DNA from: JAUWQU01 sp964605095
GTDB lineage: Bacteria > Planctomycetota > Phycisphaerae > SM23-33
NCBI GenBank assembly: GCA_964605095.1
Contig: CAZSBS010000057.1
Location: forward strand, 1-20,808
Direction of reading: 5' to 3'
DNA: 20,808 nucleotides
Notes under the pieces: generated by a model
The model's database searches: none
Told to the model about the DNA's origin: nothing
The model's input: only the letters and a program-made list of their open reading frames with translations
Part shown: positions 7,100 to 13,371 of the stretch, one piece after another
Position numbering within the stretch: position 1 is the stretch's first letter
Layout of the letters: every line of letters starts with the position of its first letter
Position numbers and translations under genes: made by a program

Positions 7100-7904
7100 G
7101 CCAAAGGCCGCGACAATCGACATGCACGTTCACGCGTTCCCGGACTCGCTGGCTGGGCGCGCGATAGAATCGCTCGAGGCCGGGTGCCCCTGGCAGGCGA
7201 TCGGCGACGGGACAATCGCAGATCTGCTGGCGTCCATGGACGCCTCGGGCGTCGACGTGTCCGCGGTGTTCACAATCGCCACCAAGCCCGACCAAGTCGA
7301 GGGAATCCTCCGCTGGTGCGAGGCGATCCGCTCGGCCCGCGTCGAGCCGTTCCCATCCGTCCACCCCGCCGTAGCGTCGCCCGAGCAATGGATCACCCGC
7401 ATCGCGGCCGGGGGATTCAAGGGCATCAAACTGCACCCGATGTACCAGGAATTCGCCATCGACGAGCCGCGAATGGACCACCTTTACGCCGCCTGCCGGG
7501 ACACGGGAATCATCGTCGCTTTCCACTGCGGGCAGGACATCGGCTATCCGCCGGAGGATGACCGGGCGTCGGCCGCCCGCGTGGCGAACATGCTGCCGCG
7601 CTGGCCGGGGCTGCGCGTGATCTGCTCGCACATGGGCGGTTGGCGCAGATGGGACGCGGCCGAGGAGTGCCTGCTGGGCGCCCCCAACGTCTGGCTGGAC
7701 ACGTCGTTCAGCCTGGAAGACATGGGCGTCGAACGGGCTGTGAAAATGATCCGCCGCCACGGCCCCGGCCGGGTGATATTCGCCACCGACTGGCCCTGGC
7801 GCAGCCAGGCCGACAGCCTGGCTTTTCTTCACGGCCTGGGCTTGTCGGCGGAAGAAGAGCAGGCCGTCCGCGGCCAAAACGCCGCCTACCTGCTGGGGAT
7901 GTAG
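7065..7904 (+). CDS. TIM-barrel metal-dependent hydrolase (amidohydrolase_2 family)
   Basis: This is a cytoplasmic hydrolase or decarboxylase of the amidohydrolase superfamily; its substrate is unknown. The metal-site pattern is complete: HVH (21-23 from the TTG start), K122 and H124 in GIKLHPMYQEF, H154 in VAFHCG, H189 in CSHMGGW and D242 in FATDWPW. The start is uncertain. The frame opens at TTG 7065, inside the heptamer array. The first ATG is at 7122, directly before HVH. That would remove the first beta strand (AATID), so I keep the TTG with caution. No Shine-Dalgarno is visible for either. It is convergent with the next gene and separated from it by two hairpins. Confidence 0.85.
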   Translation: MNIEDSNIEHSRPKAATIDMHVHAFPDSLAGRAIESLEAGCPWQAIGDGTIADLLASMDASGVDVSAVFTIATKPDQVEGILRWCEAIRSARVEPFPSVHPAVASPEQWITRIAAGGFKGIKLHPMYQEFAIDEPRMDHLYAACRDTGIIVAFHCGQDIGYPPEDDRASAARVANMLPRWPGLRVICSHMGGWRRWDAAEECLLGAPNVWLDTSFSLEDMGVERAVKMIRRHGPGRVIFATDWPWRSQADSLAFLHGLGLSAEEEQAVRGQNAAYLLGM

Positions 7905-7930
7905 CGAGCCCCGAGGGGCGCCGGGTTCTT

Positions 7931-7987
7931 CACATAGTTCTTATGTGGTGCCATGCTTCCGCACGCTATTCGCGGAAGCATGGCACC
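7931..7987. terminator. two hairpins between convergent genes, likely bidirectional terminator
   Basis: The first hairpin is CACATA-GTTCT-TATGTG (7931-7947). The second has 16-bp perfect arms, GGTGCCATGCTTCCGC at 7947-7962 and its complement at 7972-7987, around a 9-base loop. An outer GCCGGGT...ACCCGGC pair encloses both. It lies between two stop codons on opposite strands. The larger arm resembles the arm of the palindrome at 3613, so this may be a dispersed repeat reused as terminator. Confidence 0.65.
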
Positions 7988-7995
7988 CGGCAGTA

Positions 7996-8547
7996 TCACG
8001 GCACAATGTCCGTGGTCGGCTCGGCGCCCTCGATTCGCCATCCTTCGCGGCGCTTGATCCACTTGACGTTCCATGCCATGGGATACTTACTGGGCGTGCC
8101 CTCGAAATTGTAAAGGATCAGCACGCTGACCTTGCATTCGGCCAGCTTGTTGGCAACCTCGATCCGAGGCGTGCCCATCAGCTTGATATCCCGCACCTGG
8201 TAATTCGCGACGGCGAGTTTAACGGCCACGATAACCCCAGGCTTGGATTTGCCCCAGCCACGGTAATTCTCGTCGATGTACGTCATGGCGTGGTCGATTC
8301 GCCCGGCCGGGACGCTGACGGCAATGTCCCGCAGGGCAAGCTGGATCTGCTCGCGGTCGGTCACGACCAGCCGCTCGACGGCAAAAACCCCGCCGGCGAG
8401 CGCGGCCACGATGAGCAGCCTGGTCGCGAGCCAGCGTCCCGAGCGCCCACCGGTGCGCCACAAGACGATGATCGCCGTGGCGGCCAGGCCAAGGGTTACG
8501 TAGATGGAGAACGGGTCCTCGAAGAGGGCAGTTTCGATGGTTTCCAT
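7996..8547 (-). CDS. conserved-type membrane protein, two TM helices and a possible NTF2-like domain
   Basis: I do not recognise a named family. The 183 residues have two hydrophobic helices (about 13-32 and 41-58). A soluble domain of about 115 residues follows, with HAMTYIDENYRGWGKSKPG near its start. It ends with MAWNVKWIKRREGWRIEGAE, a strand pattern suggestive of an NTF2/SnoaL-like fold; this is inference. The frame extends further upstream to 8814, but that part overlaps the divergent regulator gene and is a shadow. ATGs at 8556 and 8547 are possible. I chose 8547 because a perfect TATAAT lies 7 nt before it, which would give a leaderless message. It is convergent with the amidohydrolase and divergent from the MerR-type gene. 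Confidence 0.7.
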   Translation of the reverse strand: METIETALFEDPFSIYVTLGLAATAIIVLWRTGGRSGRWLATRLLIVAALAGGVFAVERLVVTDREQIQLALRDIAVSVPAGRIDHAMTYIDENYRGWGKSKPGVIVAVKLAVANYQVRDIKLMGTPRIEVANKLAECKVSVLILYNFEGTPSKYPMAWNVKWIKRREGWRIEGAEPTTDIVP

Positions 8548-8554
8548 AGTTGGC

Positions 8555-8583
8555 ATTATAGCTTTGCCGGGTAAGAAGTTAAA
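8555..8583 (-). promoter_or_regulatory. promoter of the two-TM protein gene, possible leaderless start
   Basis: On the minus strand a perfect -10 TATAAT occupies 8560-8555, with a weak -35 TTTAAC 17 nt upstream (8583-8578). The ATG at 8547 begins 7 nt after the -10, where transcription should start. The next gene diverges from 8620, so only 72 bp separate the two starts and regulation by the MerR-type protein is possible. Confidence 0.55.
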
Positions 8584-8619
8584 GTTTTTCGCCGGACGGG
8601 GCGATAAGACTTGTTGACC

Positions 8620-8874
8620 ATGAAAGGCGACCGCAAAGACGGTGCGGACACGGAACTGATGCGGATTTCCCAGGCCGCCGCGGCTGGGGGAGTCAGTCCT
8701 CAGACCGTCGAGTATTACATGATGCTCGGGCTGATCGAGCCGATCCGCCAGGCGGGCAAGCGCGGGCGCTACTTCGACGAATCCCACGTCAAACGAATCC
8801 GGCTGATCCGCCAACTTAACAAGACCGGCTACACGCTACGGTCGATCAGGGAAACGTACCTGCGGCAGAAATAG
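8620..8874 (+). CDS. MerR-family transcriptional regulator, DNA-binding domain only
   Basis: MerR proteins bind a dyad in the spacer of sigma-70 promoters and remodel it. The 84 residues are essentially one winged-helix domain: helix-turn-helix in RISQAAAAGGVSPQTVEYY, the wing around GKRGRYFDES, and the third/fourth helix part with VKRIRLIRQLNKTGYTLRSI. There is no effector domain and no long dimerisation helix, so it is shorter than classical MerR, which is about 130 residues. In-frame TTG codons at 8611 and 8614 are possible starts, but ATG 8620 is preferred. The divergent neighbour starts 72 bp away. A GTAGTG-type repeat begins right after the stop. Confidence 0.85.
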   Translation: MKGDRKDGADTELMRISQAAAAGGVSPQTVEYYMMLGLIEPIRQAGKRGRYFDESHVKRIRLIRQLNKTGYTLRSIRETYLRQK

Positions 8875-8875
8875 T

Positions 8876-8980
8876 CGTTTGTAGTGTGCTCGTGAGAACA
8901 TATTCTTCTTCTTTGTCGCTGGGTTTACCGTGGGGAAAAAAGAAGAAGAAACATACCGCCTAACGGCGGCACTACGAACG
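8876..8980 (+). repeat. dispersed two-hairpin element with GTAGTG/CACTAC ends (copy A)
   Basis: The ends are CGTTTGTAGTG (8876-8886) and CACTACGAACG (8970-8980), nearly inverted. Near the left end is an imperfect hairpin TGCTC-GTGA-GAACA and near the right end a perfect one, CCGCC-TAAC-GGCGG. Between them lies an inverted TTCTTCTTCTT/AAGAAGAAGAA pair. Copy B (11679-11732, opposite orientation) matches 21 of 25 bases at each end. Copy C at 19771 has the right half only. Confidence 0.8.
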
Positions 8981-8993
8981 CTTCGCATGTCCT

Positions 8994-9022
8994 TTGCTAC
9001 TGGCGGCGCGTCAGCGTAGAAT
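8994..9022 (+). promoter_or_regulatory. sigma-70-type promoter of the heme histidine kinase
   Basis: TTGCTA (8994-8999) and TAGAAT (9017-9022) are separated by exactly 17 bp. The ATG at 9033 is 10 nt after the -10, leaving a leader of only a few bases and no Shine-Dalgarno. Confidence 0.6.
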
Positions 9023-9032
9023 GTAGCCCGAC

Positions 9033-10676
9033 ATGGCCAGGCGCCTGGTGAAAATCTCGCTGGCGACTAAGCTTCGCCTCCTGTTCGGCCTGACGGTCTT
9101 GGGCGTGATTGCCTCCGCGCTGGTCGTGCCGTGGTACTTCATGGAGCTCCTGGCCGAGCAGGGCGTCCAGCGGCCTGGCTCGGAACTCACGAGGCTCCGC
9201 CTGAACGAGTGGCTTGGCGACCACCCGAAGGACCCCAACGCCGCCGACGACAAGAGCAGCCGGATCGTCTCGCTCTACATGTCCGGCGAGGGCGGCACGG
9301 CTCGCAGCGGGCCATCGGTGACTGTGATGGTCGAGGGCCGCAAGTCGGCCCGCCCGCTGGACTCCTCCGCCCGTAAGGCAGTCAAGGCGTTCACCCGGAA
9401 CCCCGAGCAGGAGCTCGCCATCATCGAGGGCGACGACGACCGCGAACAGAAGGTCTTCCGGGTCTTCAGGGCCGTGCGGGTCGAGCAGTCGTGCATGACC
9501 TGCCACGGCACGACGGCTCACGGGGAGCTGCGATACCAGCCGGGCCAGCTCGCCGGTGTGGTGCATGTGACGCTGCCGGGCGAGACGGCCTCGACCCCGC
9601 TTGTCTGGTGGACGCGCGGGGCGTTCGCCGTCGGAGCGCTGCTGGCCGGGACGCTGGCGCTGGTGCTGTTCGCCCTTATCACCCATCGGATCATACTGCG
9701 GCCTATCCGCTCGCTGCGAAACCTCGCCGACAAGGTCACCGAGGGCAACCTCACCGCCCGCAGCACCATCAAGACCGGCGACGAGCTACAGCGGCTCGGT
9801 GAAAGCTTCAACGAGATGCTTGAAGCCATCAACTCCCAGCACGACAGGCTGCGTTCGGCCAACCGCGCTCTGGACCTCAAGCTCTCGGAACTCGCCGAGG
9901 CCAACGTCACGCTCTTCCGCGCCGACAAGGTCAAGAGCGAGTTCCTGGCCAATATCTCGCACGAGCTTCGCACGCCGCTGAACAGCATCATCGGCTTTGC
10001 CGACCTTCTGGCTGAACGCGACGACGAGCGCGTCCGCCGTTACGGCGAGAACATTTCCTCGGCCGCCAAGAACCTGCTGAGCATGATCAACGACCTTCTG
10101 GACATGGCCAAGATCGAGGCGGGCAAGGTGGACCTGCGCCTGGACAAGGTCTCGGTGACCGACACATGCCGGACGCTGGTGCAACTGCTGGCCCCGCTGG
10201 CCGACAAGAGCAGGCTGGAGCTTCGGGCCCAGTTGGACGAGAACATGCCCATAGTGGTGACCGACGCGGGCAAGCTCCAGCAGATCCTCTACAACCTCCT
10301 GTCCAACGCCATCAAGTTCACCCCGGCCGGGGGAAGCGTGACGGTCGCCACCGAGGTGCTCTCCGGCGACGACGGGCAACCCAGAGAGGTCGCCATCAGC
10401 GTGATCGATACCGGCCCGGGCATCCCCGAGGCCGAGCAGGCGCGGATATTCGACAAGTTCTACCAGGTTGACCCGACGCTGACCAAGCAGGCCCACGGCA
10501 CGGGCCTGGGCCTGGCAATCGCAAAGGACCTGAGCATGCTCCTCGGCGGGCGTCTAATGCTGGAAAGCTCCCCAGGCCACGGCGCAACGTTCACGCTGAC
10601 ACTGCCAGTCCAGCCGGCAAGTCCCGACGGAACGGCCCCGCTTAACCGGCCCTTGGGACCCCTTACGGGGGCATGA
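9033..10676 (+). CDS. orphan sensor histidine kinase with extracytoplasmic c-type heme motif
   Basis: This membrane kinase probably senses redox state or a heme ligand. The 547 residues run in this order. TM1 is at about 14-37. An extracytoplasmic domain (about 38-190) ends with CMTCHG at 154-159, a CxxCH covalent heme site, followed by YQPGQLAGVVHVTLPGE as in DUF3365/Tll0287-like domains. TM2 is at about 196-218 and HAMP at about 219-272. The HisKA domain has the phosphoacceptor H310 in SHELRTPLNSI. The ATPase domain has NLLSNAIKFT (421-430), DTGPGIP (459-465) and GTGLGLAI (489-496). No receiver domain and no response regulator gene lie within the window, so its partner is encoded elsewhere. 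A readable promoter lies 11 bp upstream. The C-terminal Pro/Gly tail overlaps nothing. Confidence 0.93.
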   Translation: MARRLVKISLATKLRLLFGLTVLGVIASALVVPWYFMELLAEQGVQRPGSELTRLRLNEWLGDHPKDPNAADDKSSRIVSLYMSGEGGTARSGPSVTVMVEGRKSARPLDSSARKAVKAFTRNPEQELAIIEGDDDREQKVFRVFRAVRVEQSCMTCHGTTAHGELRYQPGQLAGVVHVTLPGETASTPLVWWTRGAFAVGALLAGTLALVLFALITHRIILRPIRSLRNLADKVTEGNLTARSTIKTGDELQRLGESFNEMLEAINSQHDRLRSANRALDLKLSELAEANVTLFRADKVKSEFLANISHELRTPLNSIIGFADLLAERDDERVRRYGENISSAAKNLLSMINDLLDMAKIEAGKVDLRLDKVSVTDTCRTLVQLLAPLADKSRLELRAQLDENMPIVVTDAGKLQQILYNLLSNAIKFTPAGGSVTVATEVLSGDDGQPREVAISVIDTGPGIPEAEQARIFDKFYQVDPTLTKQAHGTGLGLAIAKDLSMLLGGRLMLESSPGHGATFTLTLPVQPASPDGTAPLNRPLGPLTGA

Positions 10677-10735
10677 GCTAAGCGAACCCGCTGAATATTC
10701 TGGGCTCGAAGCAAAGCGAACCCGCGAAACTCTTT

Positions 10736-10877
10736 GGCCCCGAAGGGGCCGATGGCGCATAGCCGGAGGTGAGCGTACCCGCGAACCTCCGGTACGATGC
10801 CCTCATAATCTGGAGCCCCGTGGGGGCGATGGCGAGCCCGATACCTTCCGTGGACCACCATCGCCCCGCCGGGGCTC
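10736..10877 (+). repeat. multi-hairpin intergenic module (GCCCC-GAA-GGGGC family)
   Basis: Three stems follow in order. GGCCCC-GAA-GGGGCC is at 10736-10750. CCGGAGGT with ACCTCCGG is at 10763-10770 and 10785-10792. A 20-bp arm at 10813-10832 pairs with 10858-10877 at 18 of 20 positions; it contains GGGGCGATGG. A related module is at 13198-13281. It could be a structured RNA, a REP-like DNA element or a terminator cluster. Confidence 0.7.
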
Positions 10878-10923
10878 TTAAGTAGATTTGGACAGGTTCC
10901 GGGGGTTCGCTTCGCTCACCCCT

Positions 10924-10956
10924 CCCGGCGCGCCGGGACCGTCGGCCCTTCGGGCC
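10924..10956. repeat. palindrome CCCGGCGCGCCGGG plus hairpin GGCCC-TTC-GGGCC
   Basis: The 14-bp perfect palindrome at 10924-10937 is identical to the centre of the 52-bp palindrome at 3613-3664, and GTCCCGGCGCGCC at 19970 is a partial third copy. The short hairpin at 10944-10956 follows directly. Confidence 0.6.
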
Positions 10957-11088
10957 TGGGGTCGGCCGAGATTCTTTCGCGCCAGTTCATCTCTTGCCTC
11001 GCCGTCATTACACCACATACCAGGCACAGGGGCCTGCACAGCAACCCACTCCGCGCACGACAGGCGCCGCGGCAGTCCGCCGCTTGCC

Positions 11089-11123
11089 ATTGAATATTGA
11101 ACATTCAAAATTGAACATTCAGA
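11089..11123 (+). repeat. heptamer tandem array, ATTGAAC type
   Basis: The units are ATTGAAT, ATTGAAC, ATTCAAA, ATTGAAC and ATTCAGA, all exactly 7 bases. It is the third copy of this class and lies just beyond the terminator hairpin of the minus-strand acidic-protein gene. Confidence 0.8.
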
Positions 11124-11143
11124 TCGCGGCCTATGCCGCGATC
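11122..11143 (-). terminator. hairpin GATCGCGGC-N4-GCCGCGATC downstream of the acidic-protein gene
   Basis: Two perfect 9-bp arms enclose a 4-base loop, starting 2 bp after the stop codon of the minus-strand gene. No U-run follows, so it is a likely RNA 3' end stabiliser or terminator rather than a textbook one. Confidence 0.55.
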
Positions 11144-11145
11144 GG

Positions 11146-11514
11146 TCAATACCACACCATGACCAGCAGGTTGGGCTCGGGGCGTTTGCCCTCCATCGTG
11201 CCGATGAGGTGGTCGACGTGCTTGACCTCTATCTTGCCGCCGTCGATCCACTCGTTGATCGAGTGTTCGAGGTTCTCCAGCGGGGCGATGGAAATCTTGG
11301 AGTGGAACATCCGAAACCGCGTCGCGCCAGTGCCGTTGGTGTTCAGCGGGCGGGTGAACTTCGTCGCGGCGGCACCCTCGGCGATGCCCATCACCTTGAG
11401 GTTAATGCCCTCCGAGGTCGCCTCGGATCCGCCGCTAACCAGGCTGAGCGGCTCGTCGTCGCCTTCGATGTGAATGGGTTCTTCTTCCGGTTCGAGTATG
11501 CTGTCCGCGGCCAT
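11146..11514 (-). CDS. small acidic conserved-type protein of unknown function
   Basis: I cannot name a family. The 122 residues have an acidic, probably disordered N-terminus (about 1-35, rich in Glu and Asp). A compact domain follows, with TRFRMFHSKISIAPLENLEH, SINEWIDGGKIEVKHVDHLI and the end GKRPEPNLLVMVWY. The alternating strand-helix-strand pattern looks like a real small fold, and I recall similar short proteins in planctomycetes (unverified). It is well supported as a gene. AGGAG lies 6 nt before the ATG, and TTGACC-N16-TATAAT lies about 65 bp upstream. A hairpin is in the leader and another follows the stop. It is monocistronic and cytoplasmic. Confidence 0.85.
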   Translation of the reverse strand: MAADSILEPEEEPIHIEGDDEPLSLVSGGSEATSEGINLKVMGIAEGAAATKFTRPLNTNGTGATRFRMFHSKISIAPLENLEHSINEWIDGGKIEVKHVDHLIGTMEGKRPEPNLLVMVWY

Positions 11515-11542
11515 GACTTTCTCCTGTATGAATTGACGAACT

Positions 11543-11560
11543 CCGCAAAATCACTTGCGG
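11543..11560 (-). promoter_or_regulatory. leader hairpin CCGCAA-N6-TTGCGG
   Basis: A perfect 6-bp stem with a 6-base loop lies in the roughly 60-nt 5' leader of the acidic-protein gene, 18 bp upstream of its ribosome site. It could be an operator dyad or an mRNA structure. Confidence 0.4.
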
Positions 11561-11580
11561 CAAATGCGCCCGAAGCGGTT

Positions 11581-11608
11581 ATTATACCCAACTCCGCGGC
11601 GTGGTCAA
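11581..11608 (-). promoter_or_regulatory. strong sigma-70-type promoter of the acidic-protein gene
   Basis: On the minus strand TTGACC (11608-11603) and a perfect TATAAT (11586-11581) are separated by 16 bp. The hexamers match the consensus at 5 and 6 positions. Confidence 0.75.
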
Positions 11609-11678
11609 CAAGGCCCGTCGGGTGGCGCCGGTTGCATTGCGGCCCCGGGAAGCTGCTGCAACGGGGCCAGCGCGGTTC

Positions 11679-11732
11679 GTAGTGACGCCGTAAGGCGTTA
11701 TCGTCACGAATATGCCCTCACAGGCACACTAC
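11679..11732 (-). repeat. dispersed two-hairpin element with GTAGTG/CACTAC ends (copy B)
   Basis: Read on the minus strand it begins GTAGTGTGCCTGTGAG and ends with the stem ACGCC-TTAC-GGCGT followed by CACTAC. Compared with copy A, the outer pair of this stem changes from C-G to A-T, a compensatory change. The first hairpin is TGCC/GGCA around the same GTGA loop. It lies between the promoter of the acidic-protein gene and the glycosidase gene. Confidence 0.8.
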
Positions 11733-11884
11733 AGGCATCCGCAACGCAACTGGCTCCGTCAGGTGCGGGAATACTGTGCCTGGTGCAGGAAAAGGCAATG
11801 AAGAACCCGGCATGCGTACGGCGCGTTGAATATTTTGGGCATACGGATGCGGCCGGCGGCGAAAGCTGCCCGGGCCGTCGGATT

Positions 11885-13138
11885 ATGGCGAAAGACAAAA
11901 TCTTAATTCTGGTTATCTTCCTGCTGATCATCGGCGCGGCGGTGGGCATTCAGCAGTTTGACTTCGGCACCCCGTCCAGCTCGACCGGCGGGCTTGGCGG
12001 CACGGCGCCCACAAAGCCGACGGTCGAGAACGGCAGCGCGTCCCCGCCGCCGTTCAAGGGGCTTCGCGTCGAGCAGTTCCGCGGCTTCACGCTTCAACTT
12101 CAGAGCGCATCGCCCACTTGCCCGTACGAGAAGTACATCGACGAGATCGCCGCCACCGGCTCAAACGCCATCTGCCTGTCCGTGGCGGGCTACCAGGAGA
12201 ACTGCGCCTCGACGAGCATTTTCATCGACGTAAGGCGCACTCCTTCGATCGACAGGATCAAGGCCCTGATCGCCCACGCCCACCAGCGGAAGCTGCGAGT
12301 CATGCTGATGCCAATCGTCCTGCTGGAGAACCCGCGATCCGGCGAATGGCGAGGCAAGATCGAGCCACGCGACTGGGACGACTGGTGGGAGGACTACAAC
12401 AACTATCTGCTCCATTACGCCCGCGTCGCCCAGGAAGCCGGGGTCGAAATCCTGGCCGTCGGGTCCGAACTCATCAGCACCGAGAAGGATCACGCCGACC
12501 GCTGGCGCGGCCTGATCGCCAGCGTCCGCAAGAGGTACAAAGGATACCTCATATACTCAGCCAACTGGGACCACTTCCGCCCGGTGTCGTGGTGGGACGC
12601 CGTCGACATCGTCGGCATGACCACCTACTACGACCTGACATCCGGCAGCAAGCCGACCGTCGAGCGGCTGATGAAGAACTGGAAGCCCATTCGCGAGGAC
12701 GTCCTGGCCTGGCAGAAGACCATAGGCCGGCCCATCCTGTTCACGGAGGTCGGCTGGCCCAACCAGGTCACGTGCGCCCAGTACCCCTGGGACTACACCC
12801 GCAGCCCAAACCAGCCGGACCCCAATTCCCAGTCAAACTGCTTCGAGGCGTTCTTCAAAACCTGGATAGCTGAGCCGTCCGTCGCCGGATACCTCGTCTG
12901 GGAGTGGCGGAATTACCCCGGCCAGGTCGTCGACCCCAAGAAGGACACCGGCTATGTCCCCTGCGGCAAGCCGGCAATGACGGTCATCGAGAAATACTTC
13001 CGGATGCCCGACCCCTCAACCAGGCCCGCCGCCGCAACGAGCACGGCCCCGGCAACCACGCCGGCCAGCCGGCCCGCATCGCACCCCACGGCGTCCACAC
13101 CGATTACAACCCCCGCCACGCCCGCCCGGCCAGACTAA
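11885..13138 (+). CDS. membrane-anchored GH113-like TIM-barrel glycosidase
   Basis: This is probably an extracytoplasmic beta-mannanase-type or related endo-glycosidase. The 417 residues start with an N-terminal anchor (MAKDKILILVIFLLIIGAAV) and a Ser/Thr/Pro linker to about 58. A TIM barrel follows at about 64-375. Candidate catalytic residues are E195 in AVGSELIST (acid/base position in GH113) and E288 in ILFTEVGWP (nucleophile position). It also has WDDWWEDYNNYLLHYA and YLVWEWRNYP. The tail from about 378 is Pro/Ala/Thr-rich and low complexity. The frame is open further upstream to 11555, but the ATG at 11885 gives the membrane anchor and lies after repeat B. Its 3' end is repeated, in decayed form, at 16222. 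The exact substrate is unknown. Confidence 0.85.
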   Translation: MAKDKILILVIFLLIIGAAVGIQQFDFGTPSSSTGGLGGTAPTKPTVENGSASPPPFKGLRVEQFRGFTLQLQSASPTCPYEKYIDEIAATGSNAICLSVAGYQENCASTSIFIDVRRTPSIDRIKALIAHAHQRKLRVMLMPIVLLENPRSGEWRGKIEPRDWDDWWEDYNNYLLHYARVAQEAGVEILAVGSELISTEKDHADRWRGLIASVRKRYKGYLIYSANWDHFRPVSWWDAVDIVGMTTYYDLTSGSKPTVERLMKNWKPIREDVLAWQKTIGRPILFTEVGWPNQVTCAQYPWDYTRSPNQPDPNSQSNCFEAFFKTWIAEPSVAGYLVWEWRNYPGQVVDPKKDTGYVPCGKPAMTVIEKYFRMPDPSTRPAAATSTAPATTPASRPASHPTASTPITTPATPARPD

Positions 13139-13147
13139 CGGGCCGGG
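13125..13147 (+). terminator. hairpin CCCGGCC-N9-GGCCGGG spanning the glycosidase stop codon
   Basis: The 7-bp stem encloses the stop codon TAA in its loop, and a T5 run follows 8 nt later (13156-13160). The same stem is kept in the decayed copy at 16308-16330. Confidence 0.5.
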
Positions 13148-13197
13148 TGTGAGTATTTTTCCTGGCAGTTCGCAAGTCTTGGTGATAGCTGCTCTTA

Positions 13198-13281
13198 GTC
13201 CCGTAGGGACGTTTGCGATTAGCCACGCGGCGCAAGCCCGTGGAACGTCGGATGTCAGGCAAAGAGCCCCTGAAGTGGGGC
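13198..13281 (+). repeat. multi-hairpin intergenic module, second copy of the GCCCC/GGGGC family
   Basis: Three stems follow in order. GTCCC-GTA-GGGAC is at 13198-13210. CCACG-c-GGC-GCAA-GCC-CGTGG has one bulged base and is at 13223-13243. GCCCC-TGAAGT-GGGGC is at 13266-13281 and is followed by GATTGAAG. The module lies between two gene ends, next to the putative insertion border. Confidence 0.65.
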
Positions 13282-13340
13282 GATTGAAGGGGCGCATTCG
13301 CATCCGAAGTGCAACGGTAAGTGTAAAAAGCAGGACATCG

Positions 13341-13354
13341 CGCGTCGAGCGTCG
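13341..13354 (+). repeat. short heptamer repeat GCGTCGA x2
   Basis: Two exact adjacent copies of GCGTCGA are followed by a partial third start. It lies 18 bp beyond the stop codon of the minus-strand glycosidase gene. Confidence 0.45.
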
Positions 13355-13371
13355 AACTGTGGCATCAAGTT

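Larger units (their letters stand above)
10677..11088. other. repeat-rich intergenic region downstream of the kinase
   Basis: No gene is supported here. The stretch holds three copies of AGCGWACCCGC (10681, 10715 and a variant at 10772), the hairpin module at 10736-10877 and the CCCGGCGCGCCGGG palindrome at 10924. Reading frames through it have low-complexity translations and no recognisable domain. Confidence 0.5.

Noticed and set aside
8548..8814. N-terminal extension of the two-TM protein to 8814
   Set aside because: It would overlap the coding sequence of the MerR-type gene on the other strand and adds no recognisable sequence; a TATAAT and ATG lie at 8547-8560.
11555..11884. Upstream extension of the GH113-like frame
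   Set aside because: It runs through the acidic-protein gene leader and promoter and repeat B, and would bury the membrane anchor at residue 110.
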